Shown here one piece after another: positions 22,364-29,669 of a DNA stretch of 64,000 nt. Source of the stretch: Clostridiales bacterium CCNA10 (GTDB lineage: Bacteria; Bacillota; Clostridia; Oscillospirales; Oscillospiraceae); assembly GCA_003573975.1 (NCBI GenBank), contig AP018533.1, forward strand, positions 2,728,319-2,792,318, written 5' to 3'. A program made the position numbers and the translations under genes. The notes under the pieces were generated by a model that saw nothing but the letters and a program-made list of their open reading frames with translations, had not been told where the DNA came from and did not search any database. Each line of letters opens with the position of its first letter. Within the stretch, counting starts at the first letter, position 1.

Positions 22364-23540
22364 TTTGACAATGATTGACTTATTTGCGGGTGCAGGTGGA
22401 TTGTCTGAGGGACTTTCTGAGGCTGGATTTCACAGTCTATTCGCTTCAGAAATCATGCCTGTTTATGCTGCAACATATCAGAAAAACCACCCTTCCGCTA
22501 GGGTCTTAACAGCAGATATTCGTAGTATAGACGCAAATCAAATTCGAGAAGAACTTGGTATTGAGCGTGGAGAGTTAGATTTACTTGCTGGCGGTCCTCC
22601 GTGTCAGGGATTTTCAATCAATGCTCCAGTCAGAAGTGTACTTGACCAAAGAAATCATTTGTTCAAAGAATATTTGCGCTTTGTAGATGCTTTTGCTCCA
22701 AGGGCAATTTTGATTGAGAATGTTCCCGGACTTGTTTCTTTTGAACATGGTGCCACTCTGCACGCCATTCTCAATGCTTTGGCAGAACTAGGGTATGGCG
22801 CTGATGTGCGTATCCTTGGTGCTGCATATTATGGTGTCCCCCAAATGAGGTGGAGAACCATCATCCTTGGCTTGAGGGGGAAGAACCTTCCTTCTTTGGC
22901 ATTCCCGGAGCCGCTCTACCATGCGCCAGTGAAGCCCAATTTTACCACTACATTTGACGGCCAGTTACTCGTAAAGCTCCCTTCGCCTGAAGCATCTGCT
23001 AAATTCACCACAGTGCAGGAAGCTATTGGCGATCTTCCGCCATTGAAGTGTGGGGAAAGAGGTGCTGAAGTAAAAGAATATATATGTGAGCCAATGTGTG
23101 ATTATCAGAAACGAGCGCGTATCGGTAGTTGTGGAATATATAATCATGAAGCTCCCCGGCTTTCTAAAGAAAATCAAGAGAGATTGAAATACATTAAGCC
23201 TGGTGGGAATTGGACAGATATACCTGATGAGCTTTTGCCAAAAGGTATGAAAAGGGCCAGAAAATCTGATCACACCAAGCGATATGGCCGTGTTACTCCT
23301 GATGGTTTGGCTTCGACTATTTTAACTAAATGCGATCCTCATTGGGGCGCTTATTTCCATTATAATCAAGATCGCTCTTTTACTGTTAGAGAGGCCGCCC
23401 GCCTACAATCCTTTCCAGATCACTTTATCTTTACTGGCACGCAAGGACAGCAGTTCGCTCAGGTAGGAAACGCCGTACCTCCTTTGCTGGCAGAAGCTGT
23501 TGGTCTTGCACTCAAATCTATTTTAGAGGAGGGGTCTTAA
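22350..23540 (+). CDS. DNA (cytosine-5) methyltransferase of the NotI-like R-M system
   Basis: A 396-residue C5-cytosine methyltransferase. Motif I is DLFAGAGGLSEG, motif IV GGPPCQGFS with the catalytic Cys, motif VI ENVPGLVSF, and motif X QVGNAVPPLLAEAVG. The target-recognition region lies between about residues 190 and 330. It protects host DNA against the endonuclease encoded 1 nt downstream. The preferred start is MTNNNLTMIDLFAG at 22350. GC content is clearly lower than in flanking chromosomal genes, a sign of transfer. A cognate site such as GCGGCCGC is suggested only by the partner enzyme. Confidence 0.95.
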   Translation: MTNNNLTMIDLFAGAGGLSEGLSEAGFHSLFASEIMPVYAATYQKNHPSARVLTADIRSIDANQIREELGIERGELDLLAGGPPCQGFSINAPVRSVLDQRNHLFKEYLRFVDAFAPRAILIENVPGLVSFEHGATLHAILNALAELGYGADVRILGAAYYGVPQMRWRTIILGLRGKNLPSLAFPEPLYHAPVKPNFTTTFDGQLLVKLPSPEASAKFTTVQEAIGDLPPLKCGERGAEVKEYICEPMCDYQKRARIGSCGIYNHEAPRLSKENQERLKYIKPGGNWTDIPDELLPKGMKRARKSDHTKRYGRVTPDGLASTILTKCDPHWGAYFHYNQDRSFTVREAARLQSFPDHFIFTGTQGQQFAQVGNAVPPLLAEAVGLALKSILEEGS

Positions 23541-23541
23541 A

Positions 23542-24456
23542 ATGGCTGGATATATTTCGGAGTTTTTCGGTTATCGTGCAGAAGATAAATCCTCACAAGC
23601 AGCAACAGCAGCAGCTCGTCAGGTTTGTCCTTTTCTCGGAACTCAATGCACAAAAGTTTTGTCGCGGGATAGAATTATTTCTGGAGTCTGTGCAGTTCGA
23701 CAGAAAACACCAGGGTCTCCGGATGTCATCTGTTGTCCAAATCGGATTTATGCCGAAGATTACAAGATGCTCCACTTAGTCGCGCAGCAGGCATTTGGCT
23801 GTGAGTTAGGGCTTTACTCTGGGAGAGCAGCAGTAGAAAAAGCCAAAGCGGAAAATGGAGCTATTGCTGTTTTTGGGCATGGATGGGGCGGAGAGTTACG
23901 ACTGCCCCAAAGGGCCGGGACAGGCTCCTACTTTGTTGATTGGGTGTTGGCACGCTTGGATGGAGCCGGAGAGCTTGTTGAATTTACAGCTATCGAAGTC
24001 CAAACTATTGATACCACAGGAAACTACCGTGAAGCCCGCAATGCACTTATGGAAAACCGAGACATCGTTGCAGACACTGTCGGATTGAACTGGGAAAATG
24101 TTTCTAAGCGTATTATCCCACAATTGATTTATAAAGGGCAGGTTTTGCAGCGAGAGGATTTGTGTAGAACAGGCTTGTTCTTTGTGTGTCCCAAAGCTGT
24201 ATACGATCGAGTTCTCAACCGACTGGGAGGAAAAGAACGCATTCCACGCTTTCCAACACAACCAGCTTCTATCCATTTTCTTGCCTATGACTATCTGGAA
24301 ACAACTGGTGAAGGAACGATTACTCCTCTTGGTATCTTGGAGGAACACTGCACAACGGTTTACAAAGTCCAAGAAGCCTTTTCTTCCATGAATCTACCAG
24401 AAGGCAATGTTTACCGGGATGCTATTCGCAGATCACTATATGGAACAGATGTTTAA
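23542..24456 (+). CDS. NotI-like type II restriction endonuclease
   Basis: A 304-residue protein of the NotI family. The N-terminal region has the spaced cysteines CPFLGTQC, GVC and CCPNRIYAEDY, which in NotI hold an iron ion. The nuclease core shows FVDWVLARL and FTAIEVQTIDTTG, matching the NotI catalytic D...E-x-Q variant of PD-(D/E)xK. NotI cuts GCGGCCGC; the site here may be the same or related but is not proven. It follows the methyltransferase by 1 nt. A similar rare-cutter would have many sites in a GC-rich host, so methylation must be reliable. Confidence 0.88.
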   Translation: MAGYISEFFGYRAEDKSSQAATAAARQVCPFLGTQCTKVLSRDRIISGVCAVRQKTPGSPDVICCPNRIYAEDYKMLHLVAQQAFGCELGLYSGRAAVEKAKAENGAIAVFGHGWGGELRLPQRAGTGSYFVDWVLARLDGAGELVEFTAIEVQTIDTTGNYREARNALMENRDIVADTVGLNWENVSKRIIPQLIYKGQVLQREDLCRTGLFFVCPKAVYDRVLNRLGGKERIPRFPTQPASIHFLAYDYLETTGEGTITPLGILEEHCTTVYKVQEAFSSMNLPEGNVYRDAIRRSLYGTDV

Positions 24457-24474
24457 ACTGGAGGCAGAGGCAGC

Positions 24475-25359
24475 ATGAGCGTTCAAAGAAGAAAATTAAG
24501 CTACTGGAGTATTGAGTTTGCCTCTGGTGATGAACATCATTTTGATTCTCAGCTTTTTTGCCGTTTTTTAAATTATGTAGACAATTTATCAGAGGAGGAT
24601 AAATTGTTTCGCGATGAAAAAAACAACAAAGCTGTTGCATTGTCAAGCATCAGAGATGAAAGAAAACAAGGACTTCGCCTCTTTAAAATCATTTTTAAGT
24701 CGTGCAAGTATAACCATTCTCCCGATTATATGTCCAGCACAGATGGGTCAGAGCGTCCTACCGACAAAAGACTGGATGAGGGCGATAAAGAGCTGACTCA
24801 TATGTGTATGCGGATCGATGGGAGTGAAGCTTATACCGTTTTCGAGGAACGTCGCAATGGAGTGACAATGGGGGGTGTGATAAAGTACTTTAACAAGTTA
24901 CTGCACGGTTTTTTGGTACAGGAAGATATAGAGGAAACCTTTTATCTTTGGGCAAGCATTATTCCTCCAGATGATTTTATGACTGCCCTGCGTGCTGCTG
25001 AAAGAATTTCTGTGGCACAGCTCTTCGTTGAGAAAAGAGTTCTTGGAAGCGGTTATCTAAATCTTATGGACGTTGATGCAAACTCTCAGGATGATTTGTT
25101 GATAACTTTAAAGTCAAAACCTAGGCAAAGCCTTCCCAAAAGAGCCTTAAGAAAAACATTTCAAGCAATCGCCACAGAAGGAACTGAAATAAGCCGTATT
25201 CGCCTATATGGCAAAGATATAAATAAGATGAACATAACGATTGATTCTTTGGGCGGAAAAAGAATTGAAGAAGTCACCGTGGATTTAACTCCTAACGGAG
25301 TAGTCGATTCTTATTCAATTTTTGCCAAAATCGAGGAAGTGTTGGGTGTAACCGAATGA
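24475..25359 (+). CDS. Unrecognised soluble protein, first gene of a two-gene module
   Basis: A 294-residue soluble protein without signal or membrane segments. I do not recognise the family. Visible features are an N-terminal SYWSIEFASGDEHHFDSQLF, and a middle block with YTVFEERRNGVTMGGVIKYF. The C-terminal half resembles alternating strands (RIRLYGKDINKMNITIDSLG). It lies 18 nt after the endonuclease and overlaps the next gene by ATGA. The pairing of a soluble protein of about 290 residues with a small 4-TM protein recalls the RexA-RexB and KwaB-KwaA arrangements of phage defence. That is a comparison of layout only. Confidence 0.75.
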   Translation: MSVQRRKLSYWSIEFASGDEHHFDSQLFCRFLNYVDNLSEEDKLFRDEKNNKAVALSSIRDERKQGLRLFKIIFKSCKYNHSPDYMSSTDGSERPTDKRLDEGDKELTHMCMRIDGSEAYTVFEERRNGVTMGGVIKYFNKLLHGFLVQEDIEETFYLWASIIPPDDFMTALRAAERISVAQLFVEKRVLGSGYLNLMDVDANSQDDLLITLKSKPRQSLPKRALRKTFQAIATEGTEISRIRLYGKDINKMNITIDSLGGKRIEEVTVDLTPNGVVDSYSIFAKIEEVLGVTE

Positions 25360-25919
25360 AAGACGGAGTAAACGGTGGCTTAGGAAAACATATCTATATG
25401 GAGTGGATAATCCCCATAAGGGACTACTACTGCTCCATACGAAAAAATGAGGTAGTTTTTGAAATCATAAGTCCACTTCTAATTTCTCTGACTTGTGTGG
25501 CCTTCTATTTTCATAATGGGAAACTTATAGTTGCACTAGATGGCTTATCTGATCTTTTGCCGACTGCGATTTCAATCTTAATAGGTTTTACGGTTATGCT
25601 CATAACTCTATTACTTACCAGTAGTGGCGATAATGTTGAGCGCCTAAAAAAACTCGAGACAGAAAAAGTATTGTATAAGAAACCACTTACACTATACCAA
25701 GGACTTCATATCCAATTTTCACATTCATTATTTTCTGAAGTCTTTCTGTTGTTGCTTATTTTTTTCTATTTATTTTTAAAAGGAATTGGTATATCCCCCC
25801 TAGCTAGTGGCGCTGTTTTATTTGTAGAAATATATTTAACCTTGAACATACTTCTTTCAATATTACGCGGGATTGCAAATTTATATTTTTCCTTTTATAA
25901 TACCCAAAAAGAAAAATAA
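25356..25919 (+). CDS. Four-helix membrane protein, second gene of the two-gene module
   Basis: A 187-residue membrane protein with four hydrophobic segments, at about residues 36-56, 64-87, 124-144 and 150-172. A cytoplasmic-looking loop (SSGDNVERLKKLETEKVLYKK) lies between the second and third. No family is recognised. Translation is coupled to the preceding soluble protein by a 4-nt overlap. In a restriction-modification neighbourhood this layout suits a membrane effector of an abortive-infection pair (inference). The codon and base use is AT-rich, like the rest of the island core. Confidence 0.75.
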   Translation: MKDGVNGGLGKHIYMEWIIPIRDYYCSIRKNEVVFEIISPLLISLTCVAFYFHNGKLIVALDGLSDLLPTAISILIGFTVMLITLLLTSSGDNVERLKKLETEKVLYKKPLTLYQGLHIQFSHSLFSEVFLLLLIFFYLFLKGIGISPLASGAVLFVEIYLTLNILLSILRGIANLYFSFYNTQKEK

Positions 25920-26465
25920 GCTTGTTAAAAACCCAGTTGAAGCTGGCCGTAGTTAATGCTGAATCATATGCACCTAGATCGACCATGCAGTTGGCTTTAT
26001 AGAGATTTTTGAGTCTCATACTAACGGCAACCATTTCTTTGGGACATTTTATCCCACCAGCGGAGGACGAAGGACGAGGGACGGAGGTTTGTATACCTGC
26101 CGCCGCTCTCCGAAAACGAACAGGCGTTTTGCTCCCATCTGCTCACAAATCTCCTGCCCGTTTCCCTGCCAGTGTAAGCGGGGTGCAAACCGCATCGCAC
26201 CCCGTTTTCACTGTCAGCCGCGCCAGCAGGTATAACACACTACACCTTGCAAGCAAGGTTGTGTGCCAAAGGGGAGGCATAGCCCCCCCTTTGGAAACCC
26301 CCGGTTTTGTCAGTGCGTGGCCACAGATTGCATTTCTGCATCTATGTCCTCACCCCATCCAAAACCTAAAGAAACGGCGCAGATCAGCCTATGAATGGTG
26401 GGCTGGTCTGCGTCGTTTCTTTATTCGGCCTGTGGGCCGGAACGAGACAAGGTGCATATGGAGAA
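25920..26465. other. Non-coding, hairpin-rich region of the mobile element
   Basis: No convincing gene in about 550 nt. GC rises sharply at about 26.05 kb. Several inverted repeats lie here: GCGGGGTGC/GCACCCCG near 26178-26204, CACCTTGC/GCAAGGTTGTG near 26241, and AAAGGGGAGGC/CCCCCCTTT near 26271. At 26369-26424 a strong hairpin AAAGAAACG...CGTTTCTTT with CAGATCAGCC/GGCTGGTCTG serves as terminator or transfer-related structure. It may hold an origin or regulatory RNA. Confidence 0.4.
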
Positions 26466-26522
26466 TTGTATTTCCGGGTTGAAAATTTGTATAATTCGGG
26501 TTATAATAAAATTAACCCGAAT
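26466..26522 (+). promoter_or_regulatory. Promoter and operator of the XRE-HEPN-recombinase operon
   Basis: TTGAAA (26479-26484), 17 nt, TATAAT (26502-26507). A perfect 10-bp inverted repeat (ATTCGGGTTA at 26494-26503 and TAACCCGAAT at 26513-26522) flanks the -10 box and ends at the ribosome binding site. It is the obvious operator for the XRE repressor encoded next. Confidence 0.85.
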
Positions 26523-26535
26523 AGGAGGTTGGAAG

Positions 26536-26889
26536 ATGAAAGAAGTGGGTAAGCGTTTGAAGGCCCTGCGGGAGAGCATCAGCCTTTCACAGGTAAAAAT
26601 GGCTGAGGCCATCGGCTCCACACAGTCCAGTATCAACCGCTATGAGAATGGGCAGTCCACCCCATCTGTGGAGCTATTTCGCCGCTATGCAGATTACTTT
26701 GATGTATCCTTAGATTATATCTTTGCCCGGACGGATAAGCCCCAGGGAGTAATATACGAGTTTAAGCCTAAAGCCGCTCCAGAGCGTGAGGAAATGCGAC
26801 GCTTTATTGAGATGTGTTTTGACCCACAATCTCCTATGAACGAAAAGCTAAAGGAAACACTGTTCCGTATGATGGAGGAAAACAGATGA
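26536..26889 (+). CDS. XRE-family transcriptional repressor
   Basis: A 117-residue Cro/CI-type protein. The helix-turn-helix covers about residues 5-60 (LKALRESISLSQVKMAEAIG, STQSSINRYENGQSTPSVEL, FDVSLDYIFARTD). A short C-terminal region ends in a helix (MNEKLKETLFRMMEENR). The start at 26536 has AGGAGG 7 nt upstream. It overlaps the HEPN-type gene by ATGA. A perfect inverted repeat at its promoter suggests autorepression and control of the recombinase and the HEPN protein. Confidence 0.9.
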   Translation: MKEVGKRLKALRESISLSQVKMAEAIGSTQSSINRYENGQSTPSVELFRRYADYFDVSLDYIFARTDKPQGVIYEFKPKAAPEREEMRRFIEMCFDPQSPMNEKLKETLFRMMEENR

Positions 26890-27599
26890 AAGTTGCATAT
26901 AGAGGACAACTTGATGCAATTGACCAATGGCTTCGTGATATTAACAATAAATTGACAATGGGTATATCTCCAACTTTTCTTTTGAATGATTGTCAAAAAA
27001 TGCAAACTGATCTGCGAGAAGTCGCAGAAAAAATCAAACACGAGTATCCGTTTTACAGCCAAACGCTCCCTGGAATAGGTGATAATCTATTCAGACCCGA
27101 TCCTTTCAACTATGGATTGATGGCGCTAAATGTTGCAGCTTTTGGGGAATTATTTATTATCGTACAGCACCTGGTTCGTGAACCTGTCGATATGCGTTTT
27201 TGGCAAGACATTCACCCACGAATCATTGAAGTTTCAAAGGAACTATTTTGCAACGGCCATTTTGCTGCCGCTTCTGAAAGTGCCATTAAAGAAGTTGAAA
27301 CTCGAATGCGAGAGTTGTTTAAGAAAGGAAAACCAAACTCTCCTACTCCTAAAGATGCAACGGGTTTAATTGGTGCGTTGTTGTCAGATAATGGTTTTTA
27401 TCAGTTTTGCGATACATCAGAAATAAGTGGAGCCAATTTTCGTAAAGGTGTTAAGTCTATCTTTGAGGGCGTTTTTACTGCTTATCGGAACCCCTCTATG
27501 CACGCAAATCTAACCTGTTCGCAGAGAGAAGCCTTTGAGCGGATCGTACAGGCAAGCCAAATGATGAGCATTTTAACAGACGGCGAGGTGAGAACATGA
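26886..27599 (+). CDS. TIGR02391/Ymh-family HEPN-type protein
   Basis: A 237-residue protein of the TIGR02391 (Ymh) family. The diagnostic stretch is HPRIIEVSKELFCNGHFAAA with ESAIKEVETRMRELF. Near the C-terminus YRNPSMHAN provides an R-x4-H motif, as in HEPN ribonucleases. HEPN-Ymh proteins occur in defence and toxin-antitoxin settings; an RNase activity here is inferred. It overlaps both neighbours by 4 nt, placing it between an XRE regulator and the recombinase in one operon. Its base composition is AT-rich, unlike the recombinase that follows. Confidence 0.82.
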   Translation: MKVAYRGQLDAIDQWLRDINNKLTMGISPTFLLNDCQKMQTDLREVAEKIKHEYPFYSQTLPGIGDNLFRPDPFNYGLMALNVAAFGELFIIVQHLVREPVDMRFWQDIHPRIIEVSKELFCNGHFAAASESAIKEVETRMRELFKKGKPNSPTPKDATGLIGALLSDNGFYQFCDTSEISGANFRKGVKSIFEGVFTAYRNPSMHANLTCSQREAFERIVQASQMMSILTDGEVRT

Positions 27600-29269
27600 A
27601 AGCTGTAATCTATGCCCGCTATTCCTCCGACAACCAGCGAGAAGAAAGCATAGAAGGACAAATCCGGGAGTGTACCGCCTTTGCCGAGAAGAACGGTATT
27701 ACCATTCTGCGCCACTACATTGACCGAGCCTTTTCTGCCAAGACGGACAACCGCCCGGAATTTCAGAACATGATTAAGGACAGCGGCAAGCGCCTGTTCG
27801 ATATGATTATCGTCTGGAAGCTGGACAGGTTTGCCCGCAACCGCTACGACAGCGCCCGGTACAAGGCCACTCTGAAAAAGAACGGGGTCAAGGTGGTGTC
27901 CGCTACCGAGGTCATTTCCGACGGGGCCGAGGGTATCATTCTGGAAAGCGTGCTGGAGGGGTACGCCGAATACTACTCCGCCGACCTGTCCGAAAAGGTA
28001 GTCCGGGGCATGACGGAGAACGCCTTGAAATCCAAGTATAACGGCGGCACCCGTCCTATTGGCTATCTGATTGACAGCGACCAGTGCTTCCAGCTTGACC
28101 CGCTTACCGCTCCCTTTGTCCGGGAGGCATTTCAGCGTTATGACGAGGGAGCCACCATGACCCAAATCCGGGACTGGCTCAATGAGCAGGGCGTAAAGAA
28201 CACACGAGGCCAGAAGATGACCTACAACAGCGTACAGCACCTTTTGAACAATCGCCGCTATATCGGAGAATATACCTACCGGAACATTGTGGTGCCGGAC
28301 GGTATTCCCGCCATTGTCCCCCAAGACCTCTTTGACCGGGTGCAAGAGAAACTGGCAAAGAACAAGAAGGCCCCGGCCCGCCACAAGGCCGAGGACGATT
28401 ATCTGCTGACAACCAAGCTGTTCTGCGGCTATTGCGGGGCCTACCTCTGCGGCGAGAGCGGCACCAGCCACACGGGGAATGTCCACCACTATTATAAGTG
28501 CGTATCCGTGAAAAAGAAGCGCACCGAGTGCCATAAAAAGTCTGTCCGCAAAGAGTGGATCGAGGATTTGGTGGTCAGCGAAACCATGAAAATGGTGATG
28601 GACGATAAGGCGATTGAGGCCATCGTGTCCATGCTGATGGACTTGCAGGATAGAGAGAATGTCAATCTGCCGCTCTATGAACAGCAGCTGCGGGAGGCGG
28701 ATACAGCCATTCAAAACCTCTTGAACGCCATCCAGCAGGGTATCTTGACCAAGTCCACGAAAAGCCGTCTGGAAGAACTGGAGGCCACAAAAGAGGAATT
28801 GGCAATCAAGATTGCCTGCGAAAAGTTGGCAAAGCCCAAGGTCAGCGCCGAGTTTATGACCTTCTGGCTCCAGCGCTTCCGCAAACTGGATGTACGGCAA
28901 AAGTCCCACCGTAAGATGCTGATTGATACTTTTATCAATGCCATTTTCCTGTACGATGACAAAATGGTGATAACCTTCAACTACAAGGAAGGGACAACGA
29001 CCATCACTTTTGATGACCTCAAAACCGCATTGGCCGATCAGAAAACAGGTTCGGATTTGGATTGCTCAACTGCACCACGTCGGAGCAAAGTCCGCTTTGC
29101 TCCGACGTTCTTTTATTCCTGTGGAATAAAAGAACGTCATCCGCCCGCTTCCTTGCGCCTCCTTTCCAACTGCGACCCGCTTTGCTGGGCTCGCAGTTGG
29201 TGGGCCGCCCTGCGGACGGCTTTTTTGTTTCTGACGGAAATATCGGTTTTAACCGCCCTTTGCAGATAA
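27596..29269 (+). CDS. Large serine recombinase (integrase) of the mobile element
   Basis: A 557-residue large serine recombinase. The catalytic N-terminal domain has ARYSSDNQREESIEGQIREC with the active-site Ser, and IIVWKLDRFARNRYDS. The recombinase domain (RPIGYLIDSDQ, MTYNSVQHLLNNRRYIGEY) is followed by a zinc ribbon (FCGYCGAYLCGESG...YYKC...C) and a coiled coil. It integrates and, with a partner, excises the element. The last 70 or so residues (from about DCSTAPRRSKV) are read from DNA made of hairpins and look non-conserved. A candidate att copy lies 3 nt after its stop. Confidence 0.92.
   Translation: MKAVIYARYSSDNQREESIEGQIRECTAFAEKNGITILRHYIDRAFSAKTDNRPEFQNMIKDSGKRLFDMIIVWKLDRFARNRYDSARYKATLKKNGVKVVSATEVISDGAEGIILESVLEGYAEYYSADLSEKVVRGMTENALKSKYNGGTRPIGYLIDSDQCFQLDPLTAPFVREAFQRYDEGATMTQIRDWLNEQGVKNTRGQKMTYNSVQHLLNNRRYIGEYTYRNIVVPDGIPAIVPQDLFDRVQEKLAKNKKAPARHKAEDDYLLTTKLFCGYCGAYLCGESGTSHTGNVHHYYKCVSVKKKRTECHKKSVRKEWIEDLVVSETMKMVMDDKAIEAIVSMLMDLQDRENVNLPLYEQQLREADTAIQNLLNAIQQGILTKSTKSRLEELEATKEELAIKIACEKLAKPKVSAEFMTFWLQRFRKLDVRQKSHRKMLIDTFINAIFLYDDKMVITFNYKEGTTTITFDDLKTALADQKTGSDLDCSTAPRRSKVRFAPTFFYSCGIKERHPPASLRLLSNCDPLCWARSWWAALRTAFLFLTEISVLTALCR
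29079..29139. repeat. Two strong hairpins inside the recombinase 3' end
   Basis: GTCGGAGCAAA pairs with TTTGCTCCGAC (29079-29107), and ACGTTCTTTTATT with AATAAAAGAACGT just after. They lie within the reading frame of the recombinase tail and could act as a terminator, RNA element or recombination structure. Confidence 0.6.
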
Positions 29270-29271
29270 TG

Positions 29272-29282
29272 ATAATCCGAAC
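29272..29282 (+). other. Candidate attR (right end of mobile element)
   Basis: The second copy of ATAATCCGAAC, 3 nt after the recombinase stop codon. Large serine integrases normally sit at one end of their element with att adjacent. Confidence 0.55.
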
Positions 29283-29320
29283 CCGGTTCCAATCGGGGAT
29301 GGCTTCGGGTTTTTATTTAG
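29273..29320 (+). terminator. Displaced tRNA-Leu-type terminator at the right junction
   Basis: ATCCGAA (29275-29281) can pair with TTCGGGT (29304-29310), followed by TTTTATTT. The sequence parallels that right after tRNA-Leu, as expected if the original terminator was split by the insertion. Confidence 0.5.
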
Positions 29321-29329
29321 GCGAAAAGC

Positions 29330-29363
29330 AAAAGCGACGGTATCACGAGTGTCCGTCGCTTTT
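29330..29363. terminator. Hairpin beyond the element
   Basis: AAAAGCGACGG and CCGTCGCTTTT form a perfect 11-bp stem with a 12-nt loop. The DNA from here to 29598 shows no gene. Confidence 0.65.
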
Positions 29364-29598
29364 CTTATACGATCCTTTTCTCCTTTCTGGCTCTCTTGCC
29401 CTCTGCCCTTTCCATTTCTCAAGTTTTTCCCTTTCTAGGTGCCAAACAGTTTGCCATAGAGCTTCATTTTCTTTCCTGGTTTTTGGTGGTCTGAACATCC
29501 ATCATTCTACCACTGATGAGGCTCTTTTTAAATTCTCAACCTCACCCGCAGAGCGCGTGGCGATTCCTTTCGCTTTCGCGAAAGTCGCTAAAGCGAGA

Positions 29599-29632
29599 CA
29601 GCGGCAGAGCCTCAGGCTCTGCCGCTGTTTTG
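29599..29632. terminator. Terminator of the NlpC/P60 gene
   Basis: CAGCGGCAGAGCCT and its complement form a perfect 14-bp stem with a 1-nt centre, with TTTTG on the plus side. It lies 40 nt after the minus-strand gene. Confidence 0.7.
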
Positions 29633-29669
29633 ATGTTGGTGATATGTTATATCCGAACCGAACCTGTAC

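Noticed and set aside
26009..26482. A 157-codon reading frame in the hairpin-rich region
   Set aside because: It runs through several inverted repeats, has no ribosome binding site, and reads like no protein.
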